Shown here: in pieces, positions 15,587-23,849 of the stretch | Numbering within the stretch: the first letter of the stretch is position 1 | Layout of the letters: the number at the start of each line of letters is the position of its first letter | DNA from: CAVOJV01 sp963696325 | Lineage (GTDB): Bacteria; Pseudomonadota; Gammaproteobacteria; Competibacterales; Competibacteraceae | Reading direction: 5' to 3' | Length of the DNA: 64,000 nucleotides | Assembly: GCA_963696325.1 (NCBI GenBank) | Contig: CAVOJV010000023.1 | Span: 1 to 64,000 of the forward strand | The notes under the pieces: generated by a model | The model's input: only the letters and a program-made list of their open reading frames with translations | The model's database searches: none | What the model was told of the DNA's origin: nothing | Made by a program: the position numbers and the translations under genes

Positions 15587-18508
15587 ATGGAATACCATGG
15601 AACGGGTGGCAACGTCACCGTATTCAGCAAAAGCCATTTTTTCAGCCTAAAATGGAAAGCGCTGTTGTTGACCAGCCTGGTGCTGGTAGCCGTGACGATG
15701 GCCATTTCCCTGCGCAGCTATATCAATCTGAATGCCCAGTTCGATAAACACCGCCGTGATGCCTATGAACGGTATTCCAGAAACATTGAAGCCTTAACCA
15801 ATCAGTCACTCAATCGTTTGCGCCAACTCGGCGGCATGATTCCTTCCTTACCCGGCATGCAGCGCAGTCTGGCGAGCGGTGATCTGCAAAGCATTCGTCA
15901 GTCCTTCGACCCCCAATGGCCCGTGTTGCAGTTCGATCTGGGGATCGATGTGCTGGGATTTTATGATTCCGCGAACCGCCCGCTGGCATCCTGGGAGATC
16001 AACGACTGGCACCAGCGCAACAATGCACAGGTGTTGGACGGCATCAAACAGGTCAATGAACGGGAAGTTCCAGTAATCGCCCTAACCTGCAACCCCGACT
16101 GCATGCAATACGCGATTGTTCCGATTCTAGTGGAAGGGCGCGGAGCCGGCGCCTTGCTGGTGGGCAGTTCCCTGGCGGACGTGATGCGCAGCTTTCAGCA
16201 GATCTCCGGAAGCGACATCGGCTTGATTGTGGCAAGTGCTGACGGCATCGCCGCCGATGACCAGGGGCGCTGGATCAGTGAATGGAACACTCGGGTGGTC
16301 GCCCTGACTAACTTCGAGCACAACTTGAGAGTTCTCAAGCAGGCGGCGGCAGGGACTCCACTCGCAGCCGGCGTCGCTGGGTTGCGGAACGTGCTGGATG
16401 GCTTCAGCTATGAGATCAGCCTGGTTCCTCTGCCGGAGTTTGTGGGTGGCGACCCCGCGTATCTGGCGATTATCACCGATGTAACCGGCACCCTCAGGGA
16501 AATCCAGCAAGCCACCGAAGAGATTGTCATTGTTGGGGGAACGGGGTGGCTGTTGTCACAACTGCTGCTGCTGGCGATTTTGTGGATACCTATGTCCCGG
16601 CTCAGGCTGACAGCCCGCAGCCTACCATTGCTGGCCCAGAGCGAGTTCAATGAAGCGCGCAGGGTCATCGCAAGCCAGGCCCGGCAACATTACCTGCAAG
16701 ATGAGATCGACATCCTCGATGATACCGCTATTGCCCTTGCCAATCGTCTGGAACGCCTGGAGCAGGAGGTCGCGGAGCACACGAGGTCGCTCTCGCGGCG
16801 CATGGCGGATTTATCCCAGGAACGGGATTTCGTCGCTAGCCTGCTAAATACCGCCCAGGTGATGATCGTTACCCAGGACCGCCAGGGACGCATCCTTATG
16901 GCCAACCCCTTTGCCTGCTGCCTGACCGGTTTCGAGGAAATGGAAATGAGTGGGCGGGACTTTGTCGAGTTGTTATTACCGCAGGATCGGTCGGATATGG
17001 CGGGCAAACGCTTGAAGGAGGAACTGGCGTCTCAACGCCATGAGCACCTGCGCCACGAATCTCTGGTGACCTGTAAGGACGGCTCCATTCGCAATATCAC
17101 CTGGTATCATTCCCGCCTGCACGGGCAGACCGAGGATGGCCCGTTCGTCCTGTCGGTGGGCCTGGATGTCACTGAGCGCCGCGGCGCGGAGTCGCGTCTC
17201 GCTTGGTTGTCTGATCACGACATTTTGACCGGCTTGTTAAACCGGCGCCGCTTTCAGGAGGAACTGGGGTTGGCGCTGGCGGCGACGCAGCGTCAAAACA
17301 GGACTGGCGCCCTGTTGTTGATCGACCTGGATCAGTTCAAGTATATCAACGACACCTGTGGTCATCAAAGCGGAGATACGTTGCTCAAGCTGGTGGCGAA
17401 CGCGCTCACCACGGATATTAAGGCTGCGGATGTCGTAGCGCGCTTGGGCAGTGATGAGTTTGCTCTCCTGATCCGAGAAGCCGATCCTGCCGGTGCCGAA
17501 GACATAGCAAAAAAAGTACATGCCGCGGTCAGCGGCATTAGCCATATTGTCGGCGGGCAAAGGCTGCGGATAACGGCCAGCGTTGGCATCGTGTTGTTCC
17601 CCCGCCACGCTGATAACGTGGGCGATCTGCTGGCAAGCGCCGATCTCGCCATGTATCAGGCTAAGGATAATGGCCGCGGGCATTGGCAGATGTTTTCTGA
17701 AAATGACGAAATCCGCGAGCGCATGCGCGATCGTGTGTATTGGCGGGATAAGGTATCCGCAGCACTGGCCGAAGACCGTTTTGTGTTGTACTTCCAACCG
17801 ATTATGAAGATTGACAGCGGCCGTATCTCGCATTATGAGGTCTTGCTGCGCATGCGCGATGAAGATGGCAGCATCATCGGCCCGGCCCGTTTTATCGACA
17901 CCGCTGAGCGTGGCGGCATGATCCATGATGTGGACCGCATGGTCACCAGCAAGGCGATCCGCTTGCTGGCCGCACTCAATCGTGAAGGCCACAATGTTAC
18001 TTTTTCCATCAATCTGTCGGGCCACGCATTCAGTGATTCACAATTGTTGCCACACTTGCGGCACGAACTGGAGTGCAGTCGAGTGGATAACTCGAAGGTC
18101 ATTTTCGAGATTACCGAAACAGCGGCAGTGACGGATTTCGCGGTCGCCAATGGCATGATCCTCGCCATCAAGGAATTGGGTTGCCGCTTTGCCCTGGATG
18201 ATTTCGGTATCGGCTTTTCGTCTTTTTATTATTTGAAGCGCTTGCCGGTGGATTATCTGAAAATTGATGGTTCCTTCATACGCCAGCTTTCCGATAGCCT
18301 GGATGACCAACTCATCGTCCGAGCAATGAGTCAAGTAGCCGCCGGGTTCGGCAAACAGACCATTGCTGAATATGTGGAAACTCAGGCTACCCTAGATCTA
18401 TTGCGTGAATACGGTATTGATTTCGCGCAAGGCTATTTGATCAGCGAGCCCCGTTCTGAGGAGGAGACGTTTTATAGGGTCTTGTGGAAGCAAAACCTTT
18501 CGCCTTGA
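15587..18508 (+). CDS. Membrane GGDEF-EAL cyclic di-GMP enzyme with periplasmic sensor and PAS domain
   Basis: A 973-residue protein. A first membrane helix (about residues 22-40) is followed by a periplasmic sensory domain to about 300, a second helix (about 310-330), a HAMP-like/coiled stretch, a PAS domain (about 420-540), GGDEF (about 540-705) and EAL (about 715-970). The cyclase signature reads GSDEF at 621-625, a variant often active. The phosphodiesterase signature reads EVL at 751-753, with the other catalytic stretches FSINLSG, FEITETA, DDFGIGFSSF and KIDGSF all present. Both activities are therefore plausible, and direction may depend on the periplasmic and PAS signals. The gene is monocistronic, with rdgC 53 bases downstream. 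Confidence 0.88.
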   Translation: MEYHGTGGNVTVFSKSHFFSLKWKALLLTSLVLVAVTMAISLRSYINLNAQFDKHRRDAYERYSRNIEALTNQSLNRLRQLGGMIPSLPGMQRSLASGDLQSIRQSFDPQWPVLQFDLGIDVLGFYDSANRPLASWEINDWHQRNNAQVLDGIKQVNEREVPVIALTCNPDCMQYAIVPILVEGRGAGALLVGSSLADVMRSFQQISGSDIGLIVASADGIAADDQGRWISEWNTRVVALTNFEHNLRVLKQAAAGTPLAAGVAGLRNVLDGFSYEISLVPLPEFVGGDPAYLAIITDVTGTLREIQQATEEIVIVGGTGWLLSQLLLLAILWIPMSRLRLTARSLPLLAQSEFNEARRVIASQARQHYLQDEIDILDDTAIALANRLERLEQEVAEHTRSLSRRMADLSQERDFVASLLNTAQVMIVTQDRQGRILMANPFACCLTGFEEMEMSGRDFVELLLPQDRSDMAGKRLKEELASQRHEHLRHESLVTCKDGSIRNITWYHSRLHGQTEDGPFVLSVGLDVTERRGAESRLAWLSDHDILTGLLNRRRFQEELGLALAATQRQNRTGALLLIDLDQFKYINDTCGHQSGDTLLKLVANALTTDIKAADVVARLGSDEFALLIREADPAGAEDIAKKVHAAVSGISHIVGGQRLRITASVGIVLFPRHADNVGDLLASADLAMYQAKDNGRGHWQMFSENDEIRERMRDRVYWRDKVSAALAEDRFVLYFQPIMKIDSGRISHYEVLLRMRDEDGSIIGPARFIDTAERGGMIHDVDRMVTSKAIRLLAALNREGHNVTFSINLSGHAFSDSQLLPHLRHELECSRVDNSKVIFEITETAAVTDFAVANGMILAIKELGCRFALDDFGIGFSSFYYLKRLPVDYLKIDGSFIRQLSDSLDDQLIVRAMSQVAAGFGKQTIAEYVETQATLDLLREYGIDFAQGYLISEPRSEEETFYRVLWKQNLSP

Positions 18509-18561
18509 AGCCGCTGAAGGCGCATAATACCGCCGCTTTTTTTATCAATAGGATGCCGCGC

Positions 18562-19467
18562 ATGTGGTTTAAAAACCTCACCCTGTTCCGGTTTGCGGAA
18601 CCTTTTGCCGTTACCGCTGGGGAGTTGGCGGAAAAGCTGGGCCACGCCGTTTTTTATCCCTGTGCCAGCCAGGAAATGGTTTCCCTCGGCTGGGTTCCAC
18701 CCCTGGGCCCCAAGGCGAAGGACCTCGTGCATGCTGTCAATGGTTGTTCATTGTTGTGCTTGCAGGTTGAGGAAAAAGTGCTGCCGGCGGCAGTCCTTCG
18801 GGAAGCCATCGCAGCTAAGGTGACCAGCATCCAGGAGCAGCAGATGCGCACGGTGCGTCGCCATGAAAAGGATGCTATCCGCGATGAGATAATGCAGGAT
18901 CTGCTGCCGCGGGCTTTTTCCCGGTGCCGCCAAAGCCATGCCTATATCGATCCCCGCGGTGGCTGGCTGGTGGTCAATAGCGCCAGCCGCAGGACTGTTG
19001 AGGAGTTGACCGGCCTGCTGCGCAAGACAGTGGGTAGTCTGCCCATCATGCCGCTAAGCGTGGCTAGCGCACCGGCTAGCGTGATGACTGGCTGGCTGGC
19101 GCAGGGCGAGTTGGCAGCCGGTTTTGAACTGGGCGATGAATGTGAGTTGCGGGATGCGGGCGAAGCCGGTGGGATCGTGCGCTGCAAGGGTCAGGATCTG
19201 GCTGGGGAGGAAATCCGTGGTCATCTCCAGGCCGGCAAACAGGTGACCCGCCTTGCGCTTAGCTGGGACGACCGCATCGCCTTCGTTCTGGGGGAAGATC
19301 TGAGCATACGCCGGTTACGCTTTCTGGATCTCGTGCGGGAGCAGCTTGACGACACCAGCGCCGAGACCGAAGAAGCGCAGCGCGACGCGGAATTCACTCT
19401 GATGAGCGGCGAGTTGGCGCTGTTTCTGCACCGGCTGCTGGAGGTTTTTGGTGGCGAGGCTCGCTAA
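18562..19467 (+). CDS. rdgC: Recombination-associated protein RdgC
   Basis: A 301-residue protein of the RdgC family, a ring-forming non-specific DNA-binding protein that limits RecA activity. The characteristic start is MWFKNLTLFRF, so the ATG at 18562 is used; upstream in-frame codons would run into the previous gene. Other family stretches are SLGWVPPLG, LPRAFSRCRQSHAYIDP and KQVTRLALSWDDRIAFVL. A GGA sequence 9 bases before the ATG may be the ribosome binding site. Its presence in the same genome as recBCD is usual. Confidence 0.93.
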   Translation: MWFKNLTLFRFAEPFAVTAGELAEKLGHAVFYPCASQEMVSLGWVPPLGPKAKDLVHAVNGCSLLCLQVEEKVLPAAVLREAIAAKVTSIQEQQMRTVRRHEKDAIRDEIMQDLLPRAFSRCRQSHAYIDPRGGWLVVNSASRRTVEELTGLLRKTVGSLPIMPLSVASAPASVMTGWLAQGELAAGFELGDECELRDAGEAGGIVRCKGQDLAGEEIRGHLQAGKQVTRLALSWDDRIAFVLGEDLSIRRLRFLDLVREQLDDTSAETEEAQRDAEFTLMSGELALFLHRLLEVFGGEAR

Positions 19468-19490
19468 AAACCTTTCTGGCCGGGCAAAGA

Positions 19491-19520
19491 TTGCGCTACT
19501 ATAGAAATTGTTCGCATAAT
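19491..19520 (+). promoter_or_regulatory. Probable promoter of the tRNA-Ser gene
   Basis: TTGCGC (19491-19496) and CATAAT (19515-19520) are spaced by 18 bases. The stretch after the -10 is GC-rich (TCGGCGGCC), as in stringently controlled stable-RNA promoters. The tRNA begins 26 bases after the -10 box. Assigned by eye only. Confidence 0.5.
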
Positions 19521-19545
19521 TCGGCGGCCTTGGAGTGGTTGCCGT

Positions 19546-19638
19546 GGAGAGGTACCGAAGCGGTCATAACGGCGCCGACTCGAAATCGGATGGGGGCCTA
19601 ACAGCCCCACGCGGGTTCGAATCCCGCCCTCTCCGCCA
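19546..19638 (+). tRNA. tRNA-Ser(CGA), reads UCG
   Basis: A complete class II tRNA of 93 bases including the encoded CCA. The acceptor stem is GGAGAGG/CCTCTCC with G discriminator. The anticodon loop is CTCGAAA with anticodon CGA. A long variable arm (TGGGGGCCTAACAGCCCCA) is typical of serine tRNAs, and the T loop is TTCGAAT on a GCGGG/CCCGC stem. The first anticodon-stem pair is a G-A mismatch. Minus-strand and plus-strand ORFs over it are spurious. Confidence 0.97.
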
Positions 19639-19726
19639 TTTGAGGTGCTTAGCTTGATCTTCCTGAGTACCCCCGCTTGGCAGCGACCGTTCGGGAATAG
19701 TACTGACGGGGATATCGACGCCCAGG

Positions 19727-20755
19727 TTAACTGGGGTGGTTATGGGCAAAAAAATCCCGCACCGTCGCGGTCACGGTTTTGATATCCTCAGCCGTCGAAT
19801 CTAGGTGAGTCACCAGGCGCATGACTTCACCCCGCGACACCAGGATGCCGCGGTTCTGCAGATGGTCCGTCAGGGCCATGGATCGAGCCGGTTCCAGCTT
19901 GACGAACACCATATTGGTCTGCACTGCCGCCAAGTCCACCTCCAGTTCATCGATCCCGGCCAAGCCTTCAGCCAGCAACTGGGCATTAGCATGATCTTCC
20001 TCCAGCCTTGCCACCTGATTTTGCAGCGCAACAATACCGGCTGCCGCCAGGATTCCCGCCTGCCGCATACCGCCACCAACGACCTTGCGCCAGCGCCGGG
20101 CTTTCGCGATCAATGCCTTGCTGCCGCACAACACCGAACCGACCGGCGCTCCCAAGCCCTTCGATAGACAGATGGAGACACTGTCGAAATACTGGGTAAT
20201 CGTCTGGATGGGGACCCGGAGTTTGACGGCGGCGTTGAAGGCGCGAGCCCCGTCCAGATGTAAGCCAAGTCCGTACTGACGGGTTAAGCGTGCCGCTCGC
20301 TGCACGTATTCTAGAGGCAATACCTTGCCAGCCTGGGTATTTTCCAGGCAAAGCAACCGGGTGCGCGCGAAGTGCGGATCATCCGGTTTGATGGCCCTGG
20401 CAACACGCTCCAGGTCCAGGGTACCGTCAGCCTCGAAATCCAATGGTTGTGGCTGAATACTGCCCAGTACCGCGGCTCCGCCGCCTTCCCAGCGATAGGT
20501 ATGAGCCTGCTGTCCGACGATATATTCATCACCACGCTCGCAGTGGCTCATCAGGGCCAGCAGATTGCTTTGCGTGCCGCTGCAAACGAAAAGCGCCGCT
20601 TCCATGCCCACGGTGTCCGCCGCCAGGGATTCCAGTTGGTTAACGGTGGGGTCTTCCCCGTAGACATCGTCGCCAACCTCAGCCATGGCCATGGCGGCGC
20701 GCATGGCAGGCGTGGGTCTGGTCACGGTATCACTGCGCAAGTCGATTATTTTCAT
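19727..20755 (-). CDS. ltaE: Low-specificity L-threonine aldolase
   Basis: A 342-residue PLP enzyme that splits threonine or allo-threonine into glycine and acetaldehyde. The conserved start DLRSDTVTRPTPAMR, the GDDVYGEDPTVN loop, the HLDGARAFNAAV segment and the PLP Lys in SICLSKGLGAPVGS are all present. It overlaps the upstream TetR gene by 26 bases, so the regulator and enzyme are likely co-transcribed. Length is normal. Confidence 0.93.
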   Translation of the reverse strand: MKIIDLRSDTVTRPTPAMRAAMAMAEVGDDVYGEDPTVNQLESLAADTVGMEAALFVCSGTQSNLLALMSHCERGDEYIVGQQAHTYRWEGGGAAVLGSIQPQPLDFEADGTLDLERVARAIKPDDPHFARTRLLCLENTQAGKVLPLEYVQRAARLTRQYGLGLHLDGARAFNAAVKLRVPIQTITQYFDSVSICLSKGLGAPVGSVLCGSKALIAKARRWRKVVGGGMRQAGILAAAGIVALQNQVARLEEDHANAQLLAEGLAGIDELEVDLAAVQTNMVFVKLEPARSMALTDHLQNRGILVSRGEVMRLVTHLDSTAEDIKTVTATVRDFFAHNHPS

Positions 20756-21458
20756 GATTTTCTGATTCCTGTTCTGACAACAGGTGGCGTTCCAGCAGGG
20801 CCTGTACGAAGCTCACGTAGGTTTCTACATCTAGTTGACGTTGCCGATATTTCCAGCGCTTGAGATACCAATCCTGCAACATGGACTCAAGCAGGGAGGC
20901 GCTTAGTTGCGGATCGAGTTCGCGGAATACGCCTTGTCGTTGACCCCCGCGGATGATATTGCAGAATAATTCCTCTATGCCTAGCTCCGCCTGCCTGGCC
21001 TGCCGTTTTTCTTCGGCGGCCATGTTCCTGGTCTCCATGTAGGAGAAATAGAACCAATCCAGCAGGGTCTCGCTCAGGAACACATGGGTGCGCACAGCGA
21101 TGCGCAACTGTTCGAGAGGCGTATGGATATCCTTGATCTGATCGAGCAGAATACGCGCGCTCATCAAATAGCCGTAACTTTGGATCAGGCTAATAAGATC
21201 GTCTTTATCGCGGATATAGGCGTGCAGTTCACTCATGCCGAGACCGGTTTCGATGCTAAGATCTCGCAGGCTCATGGTCTGGAAGTTCTTGGCGTTGGAC
21301 AGCGCCAGGGTAGCATCCACGATTTTGATGAGGTTTCTAACCGCAAGCGGCTCCTTATTGAGGCGGGTGAGGTCTGAATGCTGATTCAAGACCACCCGGC
21401 CAAGTTCCTGCTTGGAGAGGTAGACTAGACGTCTGAATGCCTGGAGGGTCATGCTCAT
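20730..21458 (-). CDS. TetR family transcriptional regulator
   Basis: A 242-residue regulator. The helix-turn-helix sits around residues 60-95 (SLRDLSIETGLGMSELHAYIRDKDDL), later than in most TetR proteins because of a roughly 45-residue N-terminal extension. The ligand-binding half has TetR-like helices (LLDWFYFSYMETRN, LLESMLQDWYLKRW). It overlaps ltaE and faces away from the oxidoreductase gene at 21783, so either could be its target. The ligand is unknown. Confidence 0.8.
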   Translation of the reverse strand: MSMTLQAFRRLVYLSKQELGRVVLNQHSDLTRLNKEPLAVRNLIKIVDATLALSNAKNFQTMSLRDLSIETGLGMSELHAYIRDKDDLISLIQSYGYLMSARILLDQIKDIHTPLEQLRIAVRTHVFLSETLLDWFYFSYMETRNMAAEEKRQARQAELGIEELFCNIIRGGQRQGVFRELDPQLSASLLESMLQDWYLKRWKYRQRQLDVETYVSFVQALLERHLLSEQESENHENNRLAQ

Positions 21459-21782
21459 CAGTCAGTCGCCTGGTGCGGGCAGCGAGCGCTGCTAAGTTTG
21501 CGAAATATGAACGTGTGAATGCGCGCTGCAGGATCCAGACGGATAAAGCAGCTCTGAATAGAGATGCAAAGTGTCATAGTGTCCCTGGGTTAGCCGCGGG
21601 CTCGGTATTGTTGTATCACAGTGAAGACCATAAAAGGGTGCTTTGTCGCTGTCAATATCAAGCGGGTTTTCGCTTGATTCATGGCAATATACACAGTTGC
21701 ATGAAACGATGAGCGGTATGCTCTCCCTGACTCCAACGCGAGAGAATTGCAGAAGCTAAGAATTTAGGGGCGGTCAATAGCT
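21459..21782. other. Intergenic region, tetR / oxidoreductase gene
   Basis: A 324-base divergent region without a credible gene. It holds two inverted repeats: GCAGCG-AG-CGCTGC at 21479-21492, about 20 bases upstream of the tetR start, and ATCAAGCG-6-CGCTTGAT at 21657-21678. Both are candidate operators for the divergent regulator. A 91-residue plus ORF across the region looks like chance. Confidence 0.5.
21657..21678. promoter_or_regulatory. Candidate TetR-type operator
   Basis: A perfect 8-bp inverted repeat ATCAAGCG/CGCTTGAT with a 6-base spacer lies 105 bases before the start of the divergent oxidoreductase gene. Size and symmetry fit a TetR-family site, but no consensus is known for this regulator. 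Confidence 0.35.
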
Positions 21783-22841
21783 ATGGGGAAAAAACGCTGG
21801 ATAATTTATGGCGCGAATGGCTATACCGGGCAATTGATCGCCTGCGAAGCCAGCCGCAGGAAGTTAACACCGGTGCTGGCTGGGCGCTCGGAAGCCAAGA
21901 TCACAGCCTTGGCCGAGAAACTGGATTGCGAATGCCGATTTTTCCCCCTGAAGGAACCCACCGAAATTGCCCGCCATCTCGAGGACGTAACTGTCGTGCT
22001 GCACTGCGCCGGGCCTTTCTCGGCAACCAGCGCACCCATGCTGGAAGCCTGTTTGTTAAGTAAGACCCACTATCTGGACATCACCGGAGAGATCGCGGTT
22101 TTCGAGTATGCCTTCGAACAGGACGAACGAGCCAGATCCGCTGGCGTTATCATCTGTCCCGGGGTGGGTTTCGACGTGATACCCACCGATTGTATCGCGG
22201 CCAGCCTGAAAAGGTTGCTACCGGATGCGGACCACCTGGCGCTGGGTTTTGCCTCCCGCTCCGGTTACAGTTCAGGAACCGCCAAAACGGCGGTGGAGGG
22301 ATTGGGGCAGGGTGGCAAGATACGCCGGGCTGGCGGGATTATCCGGGTGCCACTGGCTTACAAGGTGCGGCAAATCGATTTTGGCGATGGCGAAAAGCAT
22401 GCTATGACGATTCCCTGGGGGGATGTATCCAGTGCTTACTACACGACGGGTATACCAAATATCGAGATATATATCGCCGCTGCTCCAGGGGTAATCGCCT
22501 GGGCCAGGATGCTGAACACGCTTCGCCCGTTGTTGGCATTGAGCCTCATACAGGGGTTTTTGCAAAGACGGATCACGAATAGGGTAACCGGACCCAGCGA
22601 GAGCCAGCGCCAGCATCTGCCCGCTTATGTATGGGGTGAGGTCCGCAACACCGCGGGCGAAAGTAGGACGGCCCGTATCAGAACAGCCAATGGCTATGAG
22701 TTAACGGTCAACGGATCTCTCGGTGTTGTGCTGAAATTGCTTGATGACCCGCCCCCGGGAGGCAGCTACACGCCGTCGCAATTGATGGGAAGCGGGTTTG
22801 TTTCCACGCTGCCGGGTTCCGGCGAACTCGTAATAGGTTGA
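21783..22841 (+). CDS. Saccharopine dehydrogenase-like NAD(P) oxidoreductase (trans-acting enoyl reductase type)
   Basis: A 352-residue protein with an N-terminal Rossmann fold (IIYGANGYTGQLIACEASRR) and the family stretches HCAGPFSATSAPMLEACL, HYLDITGEIAVFEYAF and CPGVGFDVIPTDCIAA. Characterised relatives include saccharopine dehydrogenases and trans-acting enoyl reductases of lipid pathways, so the substrate cannot be told. The neighbourhood does not contain a polyketide synthase. It has a divergent TetR gene upstream. Confidence 0.85.
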   Translation: MGKKRWIIYGANGYTGQLIACEASRRKLTPVLAGRSEAKITALAEKLDCECRFFPLKEPTEIARHLEDVTVVLHCAGPFSATSAPMLEACLLSKTHYLDITGEIAVFEYAFEQDERARSAGVIICPGVGFDVIPTDCIAASLKRLLPDADHLALGFASRSGYSSGTAKTAVEGLGQGGKIRRAGGIIRVPLAYKVRQIDFGDGEKHAMTIPWGDVSSAYYTTGIPNIEIYIAAAPGVIAWARMLNTLRPLLALSLIQGFLQRRITNRVTGPSESQRQHLPAYVWGEVRNTAGESRTARIRTANGYELTVNGSLGVVLKLLDDPPPGGSYTPSQLMGSGFVSTLPGSGELVIG

Positions 22842-22863
22842 TTGCCCTGCCAACGGGAGATCA

Positions 22864-23691
22864 ATGATGAAAAAGCCATTGTGGTTGCTCGGTTGGCTGC
22901 CGTTAGTGTTACCCCTGGCGGGATGGGCGGACTTTCTGCAATTGACGGGTAACTTTATTCAGGGCGGCCTCATCACTGGCCGTACCGAGCCCGGTACCCA
23001 CGTGCTGCTGAATGGGCAACCGCTGCGGGTATCTCAGGCGGGTGTTTTTGTTGTAGGCTTTGACCGCGATGCCGGCCCGCAGGCGCGGTTGGAGATTACG
23101 TATGCCAATGGCGCCCAGGAAATCCGTGTCTTGACGATTATCCCGCGCAGCTACGCTATCCAGCGCATCGAGGGCCTCGCCGAGGAGCGAGTGACGCCCC
23201 CAACCGAGGTGCTGGAACGGATTCGCCAGGAGACCGCCTTGGTGGCTCGGGTTCGTGGGCATGATGGCGATCAGCCGTATTTCTTGAGTGGCTTCCGCTG
23301 GCCCGTGGTGGGCCGCGTCAGCGGCGTTTACGGCAGCCAGCGGATATTGAATGGCCAACCCCGGCAACCCCATAATGGCGTTGATATCACCGCGCCCGCG
23401 GGAACACCGGTGTTGGCCCCCGCCGACGGCGTCGTAGCGCTGGCGAATCCGGATATGTATTTCGGTGGGGGTACGCTCATCGTCGATCATGGTCATGGCC
23501 TGTATTCCTCTTTTCTGCATCTAAAAGACATTTACGTGACGGTTGCTCAATCGGTTAAGCAGGGCGATGCCATCGCCAGCGTGGGCGCTACCGGAAGGGC
23601 TACCGGCCCACATCTGCATTGGGGCATGAATTGGTTCCAGCAGCGCATCGATCCGACCTTGCTGGTGCCACCCATGGAACGCCGGGAGTAA
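22864..23691 (+). CDS. Secreted M23 family metallopeptidase
   Basis: A 275-residue exported peptidase. The signal peptide (KKPLWLLGWLPLVLPLAGWA) is followed by a beta-rich N-terminal domain and a LytM/M23 domain from about residue 140. The zinc ligands are seen in NGVDITAPAGTPV and HLHWGMNW. M23 enzymes cut peptidoglycan cross-links or act as amidase activators. The catalytic His and Asp are present, so the enzyme looks active rather than degenerate. It stands 22 bases after the oxidoreductase gene. Confidence 0.9.
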   Translation: MMKKPLWLLGWLPLVLPLAGWADFLQLTGNFIQGGLITGRTEPGTHVLLNGQPLRVSQAGVFVVGFDRDAGPQARLEITYANGAQEIRVLTIIPRSYAIQRIEGLAEERVTPPTEVLERIRQETALVARVRGHDGDQPYFLSGFRWPVVGRVSGVYGSQRILNGQPRQPHNGVDITAPAGTPVLAPADGVVALANPDMYFGGGTLIVDHGHGLYSSFLHLKDIYVTVAQSVKQGDAIASVGATGRATGPHLHWGMNWFQQRIDPTLLVPPMERRE

Positions 23692-23849
23692 ACGTCCCGC
23701 GTAACAATATGAATGATACCTGCGGATCCTGAACAACTTCGCCGGCCCTGGGCGCGGAGGGCCGCCCGCCAGCAGCATTGACCGGAACGTAGATTTTGGG
23801 AAGGTTAGCGGCGACTACGCCATTAATGGACACAACGAGGGACATTTCC

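Noticed and set aside
19564..19749. Minus-strand ORF of 61 residues containing RRGRDSNPRG
   Set aside because: It is the reverse complement of tRNA-Ser(CGA), a well known spurious translation.
21437..21712. Plus-strand 91-residue ORF in the tetR upstream gap
   Set aside because: No ribosome binding site, no coding bias, and it overlaps the tetR start; treated as intergenic.
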